Positions 7,112 to 14,649 of a stretch of 64,000 nucleotides of DNA are shown one piece after another. The number at the start of each line of letters is the position of its first letter. The stretch's first letter is position 1. Below the pieces are notes generated by a model. The model saw nothing but the letters and a program-made list of their open reading frames with translations. It did no database searches and had not been told where the DNA came from. A program made the position numbers and the translations under genes. Source of the stretch: WHSO01 sp963732875 (GTDB taxonomy: Bacteria > Pseudomonadota > Alphaproteobacteria > SMXQ01); the NCBI GenBank assembly GCA_963732875.1, contig CAVTBD010000003.1:620001-684000 (forward strand), read 5' to 3'.

Positions 7112-7981
7112 TTACTCCCGGACCGGCAGCTTGAGGTAGCGCTTACCGTTGTCCTCGGGCGGCGGTAGCCGGCCCGCGCGGATATTGACCTGCACCGAGG
7201 GCAGCAGCAGGAGCGGCGCGTCCAGCGTCTTGTCCCGGGCCTCGCGCGCGGCGACGAAATCGTCCTCGCTGATACCTTCATGGACGTGGACGTTGCGGGC
7301 GCGCTCCACCGCCACCGTGGTTTCCCAGGCATGGCTCCGGCGGGTCTCGGTCAGGTAGTCGTGGCACAGGAACAGCCGCGTCTCGGGCGGCAGTGCCAAT
7401 AGCCGGCGGATCGAGCGGTACAGCGTGCGTGCGTCGCCGCCCGGGAAGTCGGCCCGCGCGGTGCCGTAATCGGGCATGAACAGGGTGTCACCCACGAACA
7501 CCGCGTCGCCGATGCGGTAACTGACGCAGGCCGGCGTGTGGCCCGGCGTGTGCATCACCTCGACCTCGATCGGGCCGATGCCGACCTTCTCGCCGTCCTT
7601 GAACAGCCGGTCGAACTCCGCGCCCTTGCCGGATACGTCCTTGGCGTTGAATACCGGCGCGAAGATCCGCTGCACGTCGCCGATATGCTCGCCGATACCG
7701 ATCCAGGCACCGGTCCGCGCCTTGATCACGGGGGCGGCCGACAGGTGGTCGGCATGGGCGTGGGTCTCGAGCACGGCGAGGATCGTGACGCCGAGGCGTC
7801 CGGCCTCGGCCAGCAGGGCGTCGACCGCGCGGGTCGCGATCCTGCCCGAGCGGTGGTCGAAATCGAGCACCGGGTCGATCACGATGCCCTGATGCTTGGC
7901 TTCGTCCCAGACGAGGTAGCTGATCGTAGCGGTGCCGTCATGGAAGAAGGCCTTGATGCGGAGGGCGTCGGGCGCGGTCAT
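7112..7981 (-). CDS. blh: Metallo-beta-lactamase-fold persulfide dioxygenase-like hydrolase (Blh)
   Basis: Metal-dependent hydrolase of 289 residues related to ETHE1/Blh sulfur dioxygenases, which oxidise glutathione persulfide to sulfite. The metal motif is present as ETHAHADHLSAA (H-x-H-x-D-H), with MHTPGHTPA supplying another His and VFVGDTLF an Asp. The ATG at 7981 is preferred; an extension to 8020 would run through the promoter. It is divergent from the BigR-type repressor at 8072, as in the bigR-blh operons of Agrobacterium and Xylella, and close to rhodanese and TauE genes, so a sulfide detoxification role is likely. Confidence 0.82.
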   Translation of the reverse strand: MTAPDALRIKAFFHDGTATISYLVWDEAKHQGIVIDPVLDFDHRSGRIATRAVDALLAEAGRLGVTILAVLETHAHADHLSAAPVIKARTGAWIGIGEHIGDVQRIFAPVFNAKDVSGKGAEFDRLFKDGEKVGIGPIEVEVMHTPGHTPACVSYRIGDAVFVGDTLFMPDYGTARADFPGGDARTLYRSIRRLLALPPETRLFLCHDYLTETRRSHAWETTVAVERARNVHVHEGISEDDFVAAREARDKTLDAPLLLLPSVQVNIRAGRLPPPEDNGKRYLKLPVRE

Positions 7982-8013
7982 GGCGGGCTCCTTCGTTCGA
8001 TATGGGCCGGTAC

Positions 8014-8054
8014 TTGACATATATATTAGAAATAACTAAATTAGCAACATCTAA
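8014..8054 (+). promoter_or_regulatory. bigR promoter with two tandem dyad operators
   Basis: TTGACA (8014-8019), 17 bases and TAAATT (8037-8042) form a strong promoter for the ArsR gene. Two identical-form dyads overlap it: TTAG-N6-CTAA at 8026-8039 and again at 8041-8054, centres 15 bp apart. They cover the spacer and -10 region. This is a natural pair of sites for a dimeric ArsR/BigR repressor, and could also control the divergent blh gene. Confidence 0.82.
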
Positions 8055-8071
8055 AAATAAGAGAGACGATC

Positions 8072-8386
8072 ATGACTTCGACCGAGCTGTTCGATTCCGC
8101 CGCCCTGGAGGCCCGTGCCGCCGAGGCGAGCGCCATGCTCAAGCTGCTCGCCAACGAGCGGCGTCTGCTTATTCTGTGCCGGATCGTACAGGACGGCGAG
8201 GTCTCCGTCGGTACCCTCGCGCAGGCGGTGGGGCTCAGCCAGTCGGCCCTGTCTCAGCACCTTGCGCTACTCAGGGCGGACGGCCTGCTGGCGACGCGGC
8301 GCGCGGCGCAGACGGTGTTCTACCGGATCGCCGATGCCCGCGTCGAACGGCTGATGACCGCTCTCAAGAATATCTATTGCCCCTAG
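8072..8386 (+). CDS. bigR: BigR/SqrR-type ArsR-family persulfide sensor
   Basis: Winged-helix repressor of 104 residues. The recognition helix region reads VGLSQSALSQHLALLRADGLL, and the wing is ATRRAAQTVFYRI. Two cysteines are placed as in BigR, SqrR and YgaV: one in helix 2 (LLILCRIV, about residue 36) and one near the C-terminus (NIYCP). In that family they form a di- or polysulfide bridge on exposure to sulfide and release DNA. The ATG at 8072 follows GAGAGACGATC. It probably represses itself, blh and perhaps the downstream rhodanese-TauE genes. Confidence 0.88.
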   Translation: MTSTELFDSAALEARAAEASAMLKLLANERRLLILCRIVQDGEVSVGTLAQAVGLSQSALSQHLALLRADGLLATRRAAQTVFYRIADARVERLMTALKNIYCP

Positions 8387-8430
8387 TACCACCACTGGCA
8401 CATCGCCCGGCTTCGAGGAGCCCGACCACC

Positions 8431-8964
8431 ATGACCACGCTTAAGTCCATCTCGCCGCAACAGGCCGCCACCCTCCTGCGCAAGGGGGCCACGCTGATCG
8501 ACATCCGCGGCGCCGACGAGCACGCGCGCGAGCGTATTCCCGGCGCGCGCCATCTGCCGCTCGACCGCATCGTCGCGGGCGCCAAGGTGGAGCCCGGCGA
8601 CCGCGTCGTGATCTTCCACTGCCGCAGCGGTGCGCGCACCGCCGCCAATGCCGAACGGCTCGCCGGCGCCGCGCCGGGGTGCGAGGCGTTCATGGTGGAG
8701 GGCGGCCTTGAGGCCTGGCGCAAGGCGGGCCTGACGGTGGCGCTCGACCGCAGCCAGCCGATCGACATCCAGCGCCAGGTCCAGATCGGCGCGGGATCGC
8801 TGGTGGTGCTCGGCGTAGTGCTCGGCGTGCTGGTGCACCCGGGCTTCCTCGCCCTTGCCGGCTTCGTCGGCGCGGGCCTCGTGTTTGCCGGCGTGACCGG
8901 CTTCTGCGGCATGGCGAAGCTGCTCGCCGTGATGCCGTGGAACCGGCGCGTGCCCGCGGTCTGA
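8431..8964 (+). CDS. Rhodanese with a C-terminal two-helix membrane domain
   Basis: Residues ~1-110 form a rhodanese domain with catalytic loop FHCRSGARTAANA (Cys is the persulfide carrier). Residues ~120-170 form two hydrophobic helices of DUF2892 type (GSLVVLGVVLGVLVHPGFLA). The total is 177 residues. The ATG at 8431 is the sensible start; the frame is open back to 8002 because it overlaps bigR. It lies 44 bases after bigR and 25 before the TauE gene in the same direction, forming a sulfur-handling operon in which rhodanese moves sulfane sulfur at the membrane. Confidence 0.85.
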   Translation: MTTLKSISPQQAATLLRKGATLIDIRGADEHARERIPGARHLPLDRIVAGAKVEPGDRVVIFHCRSGARTAANAERLAGAAPGCEAFMVEGGLEAWRKAGLTVALDRSQPIDIQRQVQIGAGSLVVLGVVLGVLVHPGFLALAGFVGAGLVFAGVTGFCGMAKLLAVMPWNRRVPAV

Positions 8965-8989
8965 GCGAGACGGATCGGGGCGCCCGGCG

Positions 8990-9781
8990 ATGATCGAGTT
9001 GCAGCCTGTTCTCGCGGTCGCCTCCGGCGCGCTGGTCGGCGTCACGCTCGGGCTGATCGGCGGCGGCGGCTCGATCCTCGCCGTGCCGCTCCTGCTCTAC
9101 GTGGTGGGCGTGGCCTCGCCCCATGCCGCGATCGGCACCAGCGCCGTCGCGGTGGCGGCGAGCGCGGCGCTCAGCCTCGCCGGCCATGTGCGCGCGCGCC
9201 ACGTGAAATGGCCCTGCGCGCTGGTGTTCGCCGCCTTCGGCATCGCGGGCGCGGCGGGCGGCGCCGCCATCGGCAAGATGGTCGATGGCCAGAAACTGAT
9301 CGGCCTGTTCGGCCTGCTCATGGTCGCGGTGGGCCTGCTCATGCTGCGCCCGCGCCGGGGTGGCGAGAACGCCGAAGTGCATCTCGACCGTGGCAGCGCG
9401 CCGCGCCTGCTGCCGGCGCTGGTGGGGTCGGGCCTCGCGGTCGGTGGCGTCTCGGGTTTCTTCGGTATCGGCGGCGGCTTCCTGATCGTGCCCGGTCTGA
9501 TCGGCGCAACCGCGATGCCGCTCCTCAACGCCATCGGCTCCTCGCTGGTCTCGGTCGCCGCGTTCGGCGCGACCACGGCGGCGAGCTACGCCGTCTCCGG
9601 ACTGGTGGATTGGCCCGTGGCCGGGTTGTTCGTGCTGGGCGGCGCCGGTGGCGCCGTCGCCGGTGTCGCGCTCGCGCGCCGGCTCGCGGCGGAACGGCGT
9701 CTGCTCGCCCTGCTGTTTGCCGTGGTGGTGATCGGGGTCGGCACCGTGGTAGCGTTCAACGGTATCTCCAGGCTTCTCTAG
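8990..9781 (+). CDS. TauE/SafE-family sulfite/organosulfonate exporter
   Basis: Membrane protein of 263 residues with the duplicated TauE/SafE signature: GLIGGGGSILAVPLLLYV near the N-terminus and GFFGIGGGFLIVPGLIG in the second half. About eight helices are expected. As last gene of the BigR operon it probably exports sulfite or thiosulfate formed by Blh and rhodanese; this is inferred from neighbours. Its TAG stop is formed with the first bases of a repeat A half copy. Confidence 0.85.
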   Translation: MIELQPVLAVASGALVGVTLGLIGGGGSILAVPLLLYVVGVASPHAAIGTSAVAVAASAALSLAGHVRARHVKWPCALVFAAFGIAGAAGGAAIGKMVDGQKLIGLFGLLMVAVGLLMLRPRRGGENAEVHLDRGSAPRLLPALVGSGLAVGGVSGFFGIGGGFLIVPGLIGATAMPLLNAIGSSLVSVAAFGATTAASYAVSGLVDWPVAGLFVLGGAGGAVAGVALARRLAAERRLLALLFAVVVIGVGTVVAFNGISRLL

Positions 9782-9830
9782 AGCAGGATTCACGGCTCAA
9801 GATCGTTCCAATCCGAGCCGATCGGGCTCT
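9780..9830. repeat. Repeat family A, half copy (second palindrome only)
   Basis: AGAGCAGGATTCACGGCTC...GAGCCGATCGGGCTCT matches the second palindrome of the full copies. Its left end begins like the first palindrome, as if the two were recombined and the middle deleted. It overlaps the stop of the TauE gene. Confidence 0.8.
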
Positions 9831-9913
9831 GGCGGACCGGCATCGTTCCCGTCCGCCCACGCGGGAGCGTGGACGGCTCTGAATATGCGCGTGCGCGCTT
9901 TGGGAGATTTGGT

Positions 9914-11155
9914 GTGGCGTTGGAATGGCTGACGGTCACGGTGTTCGGGCTGGTCTATCTCGGCATGGCGCTGGGCCGCTGGCCGGGGCTTGCCATCGAC
10001 CGCACCGGGGTCGCGCTGATTGGCGCCATCGTCCTGTTCCTCGGCGGTGCGGCCGATACCCGTCTGGTGGTGGCGAGCATCGACTTCCGCATGCTCGCCA
10101 TCCTGTTCGCGCTGATGGTGCTGGCGGCGCAGTTCGCCGCCTCGGGCTTCTTCGAATGGGTTGCGGCTGCCATCGCACGTACCCGCGCCTCGCCCAGGCG
10201 CATCCTCGCCATCACGCTCGGCGTCTCGGCCGCCATGTCGGCGCTGCTCACCAACGACGTGGTGGTCTGGGCCATGACTCCGGTGCTGGTGCGGGGGTTG
10301 CGCGCCCGCGGCCTCGATGCCCGGCCGTTCGTGATCGGCCTCGCCATGGCCGCAAACGCGGGCTCGGCGGCAACCGTGATCGGCAACCCCCAGAATTTGT
10401 TGATCGCGCGCGCCGGCCAGCTCGGCTTCTGGCCGTTCGTCGCCGCTTGCGGCGTGCCGGCGTTCGCCGCGCTGGCGGCGGTCTACGGCGTGATCGCGTG
10501 GCGCTGCGGCGACGCGCTCGTCCACGGGGCAGGGCCCGCCGACGGCGCCGTGACGCCCGCGCCCGAACCCACCGCCCTCGCCAAGGGCGTGATCGCCATC
10601 CTGTGTGTCATCATCGTGTTCACCCTGCCGGTGGACCGGGCGCCCTGGGCGCTCGCTGTCGCCGGCGTGCTGCTCCTGTCGCGGCGCTTCTCCACCGCGC
10701 GCATGCTGTCCATGGTGGACTGGCACCTGCTGGTGCTGTTCGCGGCCCTGTTCGTGGTGACCGGAGCGCTCGCGGCGAGCGGCGCGCCCTCCCACGTGCT
10801 CGCCGCGCTCGGGGTCGAGAACCTGCGCGCGACCCATTCCCTCGCGCTTGCCGCGGCGGCGGGCAGCAACACCATCGGCAATGTGCCGCTGGTGATGATG
10901 GTGCTGGCGTCCAATCTCGCGCTCGGACCGGACGGCTACTATGGGCTTGCACTGTTCTCGACGCTGGCGGGCAACCTCCTCGTCGTCGGCTCGATGGCCA
11001 ACATCATCGCCGTCGGGCGCGCCGGGGGCGAGGGCGTGTACATCGGCTTTCGCGATTATGCGCGCATCGGTGTGCCGGTGACCGCGCTCAGTCTCGTCAT
11101 CGCCTGGGCCTGGGTGCGTTTCGTATTGACGAATTGGGTCGCTATTTCGGGCTAG
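9914..11155 (+). CDS. ArsB/CitM-type anion permease
   Basis: Polytopic membrane transporter (about 413 aa, some 11-12 helices) of the ion transporter superfamily that includes ArsB and CitM. Motifs are SALLTNDVVVWAMTPVL in the first half, the hairpin ANAGSAATVIGNPQNLLI, and the repeat GSNTIGNVPLVMMVLASN in the second half. A GTG at 9914 with GGGAG seven bases before fits best; an alternative GTG at 9869 would add 15 residues. The substrate cannot be read from the sequence. It lies nine bases before an EamA transporter gene, so the two are probably co-transcribed. Confidence 0.82.
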   Translation: MALEWLTVTVFGLVYLGMALGRWPGLAIDRTGVALIGAIVLFLGGAADTRLVVASIDFRMLAILFALMVLAAQFAASGFFEWVAAAIARTRASPRRILAITLGVSAAMSALLTNDVVVWAMTPVLVRGLRARGLDARPFVIGLAMAANAGSAATVIGNPQNLLIARAGQLGFWPFVAACGVPAFAALAAVYGVIAWRCGDALVHGAGPADGAVTPAPEPTALAKGVIAILCVIIVFTLPVDRAPWALAVAGVLLLSRRFSTARMLSMVDWHLLVLFAALFVVTGALAASGAPSHVLAALGVENLRATHSLALAAAAGSNTIGNVPLVMMVLASNLALGPDGYYGLALFSTLAGNLLVVGSMANIIAVGRAGGEGVYIGFRDYARIGVPVTALSLVIAWAWVRFVLTNWVAISG

Positions 11156-11164
11156 ACTGCGGCC

Positions 11165-12064
11165 ATGTCGTCAAACCCGCCGTCCGGCCGTCCCGCCGTC
11201 ATGACTTCGCGCGACTTCATCCAGGGCGCGGCCTGGGCGACCGCCGCGGCGACCATGCATTCGCTGGTGCCGGTGGGCGTGCGGATGCTGTCGGGGCACA
11301 TGCCGTCGATCGAGATCGTGTTCTTCCGAAACGCGATCGGGCTGGTGTTCTTCACGGCTTTCTTCGCCTGGTACGGCTTCGGCTCGCTCCGGACCCAACG
11401 GTTCTCGCTGCACCTGCAGCGCAATGTCTGCAACTTCGTCGGCATGTGGTTGTGGTTCGCGGCGATCGCCGCGATGCCGCTCGCCAAGGCGATCGCGCTG
11501 CATTTCACCGAGCCGCTGCTGACGGCCTTGCTCGCGGTGCTGTTGCTGCGCGAGCACCCGAGCGTGACGCGCTGGTTCGCCATCGCCGCGGGTTTCGTCG
11601 GCGTCCTGATCGTGCTGCGGCCCGGGATCATCCCGATCGGCGTCGCATCGCTGATGGTGCTCGGCTCGGCATCGCTCTATGCCGGCGTGGGGATCTACTC
11701 GCGCGTGCTCGGGCGCACCGACGCGGCCTCGACCACCACCTTCTACTACCAGGGGATGCTGACTCTGTTCGCGCTGCCGCCGGCGCTGTTCGTCTGGGTG
11801 CATCCGACGCTCGCCGACATTCCCGGACTGATTGTCGTGTCGGCGGCGGGGACAGTGGCGCCCTACTGCGTCATCCGCGCGTTGCGCCATGCCGAGGCGA
11901 GCTCGCTGTCGCCGTTCAGCTTCCTGCGCCTGCCGATCACGGCGGGCTTCGCCTTCCTGTTCTTCGCCGAGCCGACCGAGATCTGGACCTGGATCGGTGC
12001 CGGGCTGATCTTCTCGGCGGCCTATTTCAACACCTGGGCCGAGCGCCGCCGGCACCGGTCCTGA
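11165..12064 (+). CDS. EamA/DMT-superfamily permease (10 helices)
   Basis: A 299-residue drug/metabolite transporter with two EamA repeats of five helices each. Repeat 1 spans about residues 20-150 (helices such as NVCNFVGMWLWFAAIAAMPL) and repeat 2 about 160-290, ending GAGLIFSAAYFNTWAE. The position-3/4 helix pattern AIALHFTEPLLTALLAVLLL is typical. It starts nine bases after the anion permease stop. The substrate is unknown; such proteins export amino acids, nucleosides or small metabolites. Confidence 0.85.
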   Translation: MSSNPPSGRPAVMTSRDFIQGAAWATAAATMHSLVPVGVRMLSGHMPSIEIVFFRNAIGLVFFTAFFAWYGFGSLRTQRFSLHLQRNVCNFVGMWLWFAAIAAMPLAKAIALHFTEPLLTALLAVLLLREHPSVTRWFAIAAGFVGVLIVLRPGIIPIGVASLMVLGSASLYAGVGIYSRVLGRTDAASTTTFYYQGMLTLFALPPALFVWVHPTLADIPGLIVVSAAGTVAPYCVIRALRHAEASSLSPFSFLRLPITAGFAFLFFAEPTEIWTWIGAGLIFSAAYFNTWAERRRHRS

Positions 12065-12106
12065 ACGGCCCCCGCAAGGAGCTTGTTGGCGGGCCGCGCG
12101 CCCTTT

Positions 12107-12376
12107 AGAGCATTGTTCCCCAAGTTTGGATCGCCTGCGCCGGGACGATTTTCCGCCCCGGGCAGGAACGGGGCGCGGCGCGTACCGGGGAGTACGGGCA
12201 AGCCCCGCGACGAACCCGGGGCGGAAAAGCGCCCGGCCCTTCGGGTTGTGCCGCGGCGGGCGCCCGCGGCGTTGCGCCACTTGCCCGATGTCCCTGCATC
12301 GCGCTTCGCGGCACGCCTAGTGGATCGCCGCACCGCGGCGCAACGCAGGCAGTTCAAACTTGGGGAATAATGCTCT
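12107..12376. repeat. Repeat family B, complete 270-bp element with inverted ends
   Basis: The left end AGAGCATTGTTCCCCAAG + TTTGGAT is matched by its reverse complement at the right end (AAACTTGGGGAATAATGCTCT, 12354-12376). With the flanking T/A the termini are TAGAGC and GCTCTA, as in family A. The 220-bp core is very GC-rich and holds short dyads but no gene. It resembles a MITE-like or large intergenic palindromic element; no transposase is nearby. Confidence 0.8.
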
Positions 12377-12441
12377 AGAACAGGGCATCGTCAGAAACAC
12401 CGAGGCTGGCCCAAGCCGGCCCCCGCCGGGAGAATACCGCC

Positions 12442-13203
12442 ATGAATACCGCCGCCAAGGCCACGTCCGCCGGCTCCAACTCGGGCGCCGTCCAGCGCAC
12501 CCAGGTGGCCGCCTGCACGCGGCTGCTCAACATGCTCGGCATCCTGCACTACTCCGGCCACGTCTCGGTCCGTGTCCCGGGCAAGGACCAGTGCTACATC
12601 CAGACCCGCACCGAGAGCCGCGCCGAGGTCTCGCCCGACAGCGTCCTGCTGGTGGATTTCGACGGCAACGTGCTGGAAGGTGCCCCCGGCAAGCCGCCCA
12701 GCGAGCTCGTCATTCACACCGAGGTCTACCGCAAGCGCCCCGACGTCGGCGCGGTGATCCACAACCACATGCCGCTCGCCACCGCCATCACCATGGCCAA
12801 GGGCGCCAAGATCGAGATCATGGATTTTCATGCCTCGCGCTGGGCCTCGGGCATCCCGGTGATGCAGGACGTCGGCCACATCAAGACCAAGGCCGACGGC
12901 GAGGCGCTGGCCGGCGCCCTCGGCGACGCCAGCGCGCTGCTGCTGCGTGCCCACGGGCTTGTGCTCACCAGCGAGAGCGCGCCTGCGATCCTGGTCGACA
13001 CGGTCCATTTCGAGGACAACCTCAAGGCCCAGAAGGAGGCGCTTTCGTTCGGCCGCGAGCTGGTGCCGCTGACTGCCGAGGATATTGCCCGCGTCGGGGA
13101 ATACGAGGACCGCAGCCACCATATCCGCAAGATGTGGAATTACTATGCGGGCGAGGGCCGCAAGGCCGGCGTGATCCCCGAAGGTTGGGACGTCCGGCTG
13201 TAA
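12442..13203 (+). CDS. Class II aldolase/adducin-family protein
   Basis: Zinc-dependent class II aldolase fold, 253 residues. The fold's sugar-phosphate aldolase features are visible: GHVSVRVPG at residues ~38-46 and the metal/acid cluster HTEVYRKRPDVGAVIHNHMP (H-E-x...H-x-H). A third His lies in LLRAHGLVL. Relatives include fuculose-phosphate aldolase, ribulose-phosphate epimerase and decarboxylating enzymes, so the substrate is open. It is followed 19 bases later by a MOSC protein, suggesting a two-gene unit. Confidence 0.8.
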   Translation: MNTAAKATSAGSNSGAVQRTQVAACTRLLNMLGILHYSGHVSVRVPGKDQCYIQTRTESRAEVSPDSVLLVDFDGNVLEGAPGKPPSELVIHTEVYRKRPDVGAVIHNHMPLATAITMAKGAKIEIMDFHASRWASGIPVMQDVGHIKTKADGEALAGALGDASALLLRAHGLVLTSESAPAILVDTVHFEDNLKAQKEALSFGRELVPLTAEDIARVGEYEDRSHHIRKMWNYYAGEGRKAGVIPEGWDVRL

Positions 13204-13222
13204 CGGCGGAGAAGGGCACGCG

Positions 13223-13930
13223 ATGAAGCTGGTTTCGGTCAACGTTGCCCGTCCCCGCGAGGTCGCCTATCGCGGACGCCGCTATCCCACGGCGATCTTC
13301 AAGCAGCCGGTCGCGGGCCGCGTCATGGTGCGCCGCCTCAACATCGACGGCGACGCTCAGGGCAACCTCCGTACCCACGGCGGTCCCGACATGGCGGTCT
13401 ATGCCTTCGGCCAGGAGAATTATGCCCATTGGGCACGCGACCTCGGCCGCGACGACCTCGTGCCGGGCGTGTTCGGCGAGAACCTGACCGTGACCGGCAT
13501 GCGCGAGGACGACGTCGCCATCGGCGACGTGTTCCGCATCGGCGGGGCGCGGCTGCAGGTGACGGAGCCGCGTACGCCGTGCCACAAGCTCGCCATGAAG
13601 TTCGCCGACGACGACCTGCCGCGCCGGTTCGCCGCCGAGGGGCACGTCGGTTTCTATTTCCGGGTGCTGGGCGAGGGCGAGATCGGCGCGGGCGACGAGA
13701 TCGCCTGCGAATCGCGCGATCCGGTCCGCCTGACCCTCGCCGAAGTGCTGGCGCTGTGGGCCGACAAGGGGGCAGGGGCCGAAGCGCTCGACCGTGCCCT
13801 GGCGGTGACGGCGCTGAGCGCGACCTGGCGCGAGCGGTTCGAGAAGCGCCGCCGTACCATCGCCGCGGCGGCTTCCGCCACCGACGCCGATCGCCTAGAA
13901 TGGAGCCACGAACGGCTGACCTGGGTCTGA
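13223..13930 (+). CDS. MOSC-domain protein (YiiM-like)
   Basis: A 235-residue protein of the molybdenum cofactor sulfurase C-terminal family, as in E. coli YiiM, which helps reduce N-hydroxylated compounds using Moco. Visible features are the N-terminal GDAQGNLRTHGGPDMAVYAF loop, VPGVFGENLTV and TEPRTPCHKLAMKF, whose Cys is the conserved Moco-ligand candidate. A helical tail from ~185 matches the YiiM 3-alpha extension. It probably shares a transcript with the aldolase-like gene. Confidence 0.85.
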   Translation: MKLVSVNVARPREVAYRGRRYPTAIFKQPVAGRVMVRRLNIDGDAQGNLRTHGGPDMAVYAFGQENYAHWARDLGRDDLVPGVFGENLTVTGMREDDVAIGDVFRIGGARLQVTEPRTPCHKLAMKFADDDLPRRFAAEGHVGFYFRVLGEGEIGAGDEIACESRDPVRLTLAEVLALWADKGAGAEALDRALAVTALSATWRERFEKRRRTIAAAASATDADRLEWSHERLTWV

Positions 13931-13987
13931 CCCGGGTCGTCGCCGTCAAAGCCCGGACCGGGAACCATAACAAGCGACCGGGCCGCT

Positions 13988-14101
13988 AGAGCAGGGTCGG
14001 TTCAGATTAAGTCAATCTGAACCGTGAATCCTGCTCTAAATTCAACGTGTAGAGCCTGATTCACGGCTCGAGATCGTTCCGATCCGAGCCGATCAGGCTC
14101 T
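13988..14101. repeat. Repeat family A, full copy 2
   Basis: AGAGCAGGGTCGGTTCAGATT...AATCTGAACCGTGAATCCTGCTCT, linker AAATTCAACGTGT, then AGAGCCTGATTCACGGCTC...GAGCCGATCAGGCTCT. Nearly identical to the copy at 50865-50977. It ends 16 bases before the GTG of the glyoxalase gene, so it lies in that gene's promoter or leader. Confidence 0.88.
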
Positions 14102-14117
14102 CAGCAGGGAGGACACC

Positions 14118-14531
14118 GTGAGCGCCGAAGGGATCGAATTCCGTTTTCGCCATACCATGCTGCCGGTCGGCAGCCTCGCCCGCTCGGTCGAGTTCTACAC
14201 CGGGCTGCTCGGCATGAGCGTATTGCGCGAGCGCACGGAAGGCCCCGGCGGCCATAACGTCGCCTATGTCGGCTATGGCGAGGAAGGCACCCATCCGGTG
14301 CTCGAGCTGATCGAGAATACCGGCAACCATGACAAGCCCTGGGCGGGGCATATCGCCATCGCGGTCTCCGACGTGCCGGCCCTGGTCGAGAAGCTGAAGG
14401 CGGCGGGCGTCCGCTTCACCAAGCCGGTGGCCGAGCCCACGAGCGGCACCAACACCTATATCGCCTTCATCTGCGATCCCGACGGCTTCGAGATCGAGCT
14501 CAATCAGCGGCGCGGCGGCATCTACAGCTGA
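14118..14531 (+). CDS. gloA: Glyoxalase I-like VOC protein
   Basis: Lactoylglutathione lyase-type protein of 137 residues. Two beta-alpha-beta-beta-beta modules are clear. The metal ligands follow the Glo1 order: His in FRHTMLPV, Glu in VLELIEN, His in GHIAIAV and Glu in FEIELNQ. The conserved N-terminal pattern RSVEFYTGLLGMSVLR is also present. The start is GTG at 14118, preceded by GGGAGGACACC. It likely detoxifies methylglyoxal with glutathione. Confidence 0.85.
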   Translation: MSAEGIEFRFRHTMLPVGSLARSVEFYTGLLGMSVLRERTEGPGGHNVAYVGYGEEGTHPVLELIENTGNHDKPWAGHIAIAVSDVPALVEKLKAAGVRFTKPVAEPTSGTNTYIAFICDPDGFEIELNQRRGGIYS

Positions 14532-14649
14532 CCGCGCCCGGCGCGTTCCTGTTCCAGACATATCGGGCGCAAGACAGGGGCAACCCGCGGCGTCCCGTCC
14601 CATCCACCAGACAGGGCCGCCCGTGCGGCGGCGAACGGGGAGTGTGTCC

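Noticed and set aside
9925..12108. 727-codon plus-strand frame over the anion permease and EamA genes
   Set aside because: It is Arg-rich and in a shifted frame relative to two convincing membrane proteins.
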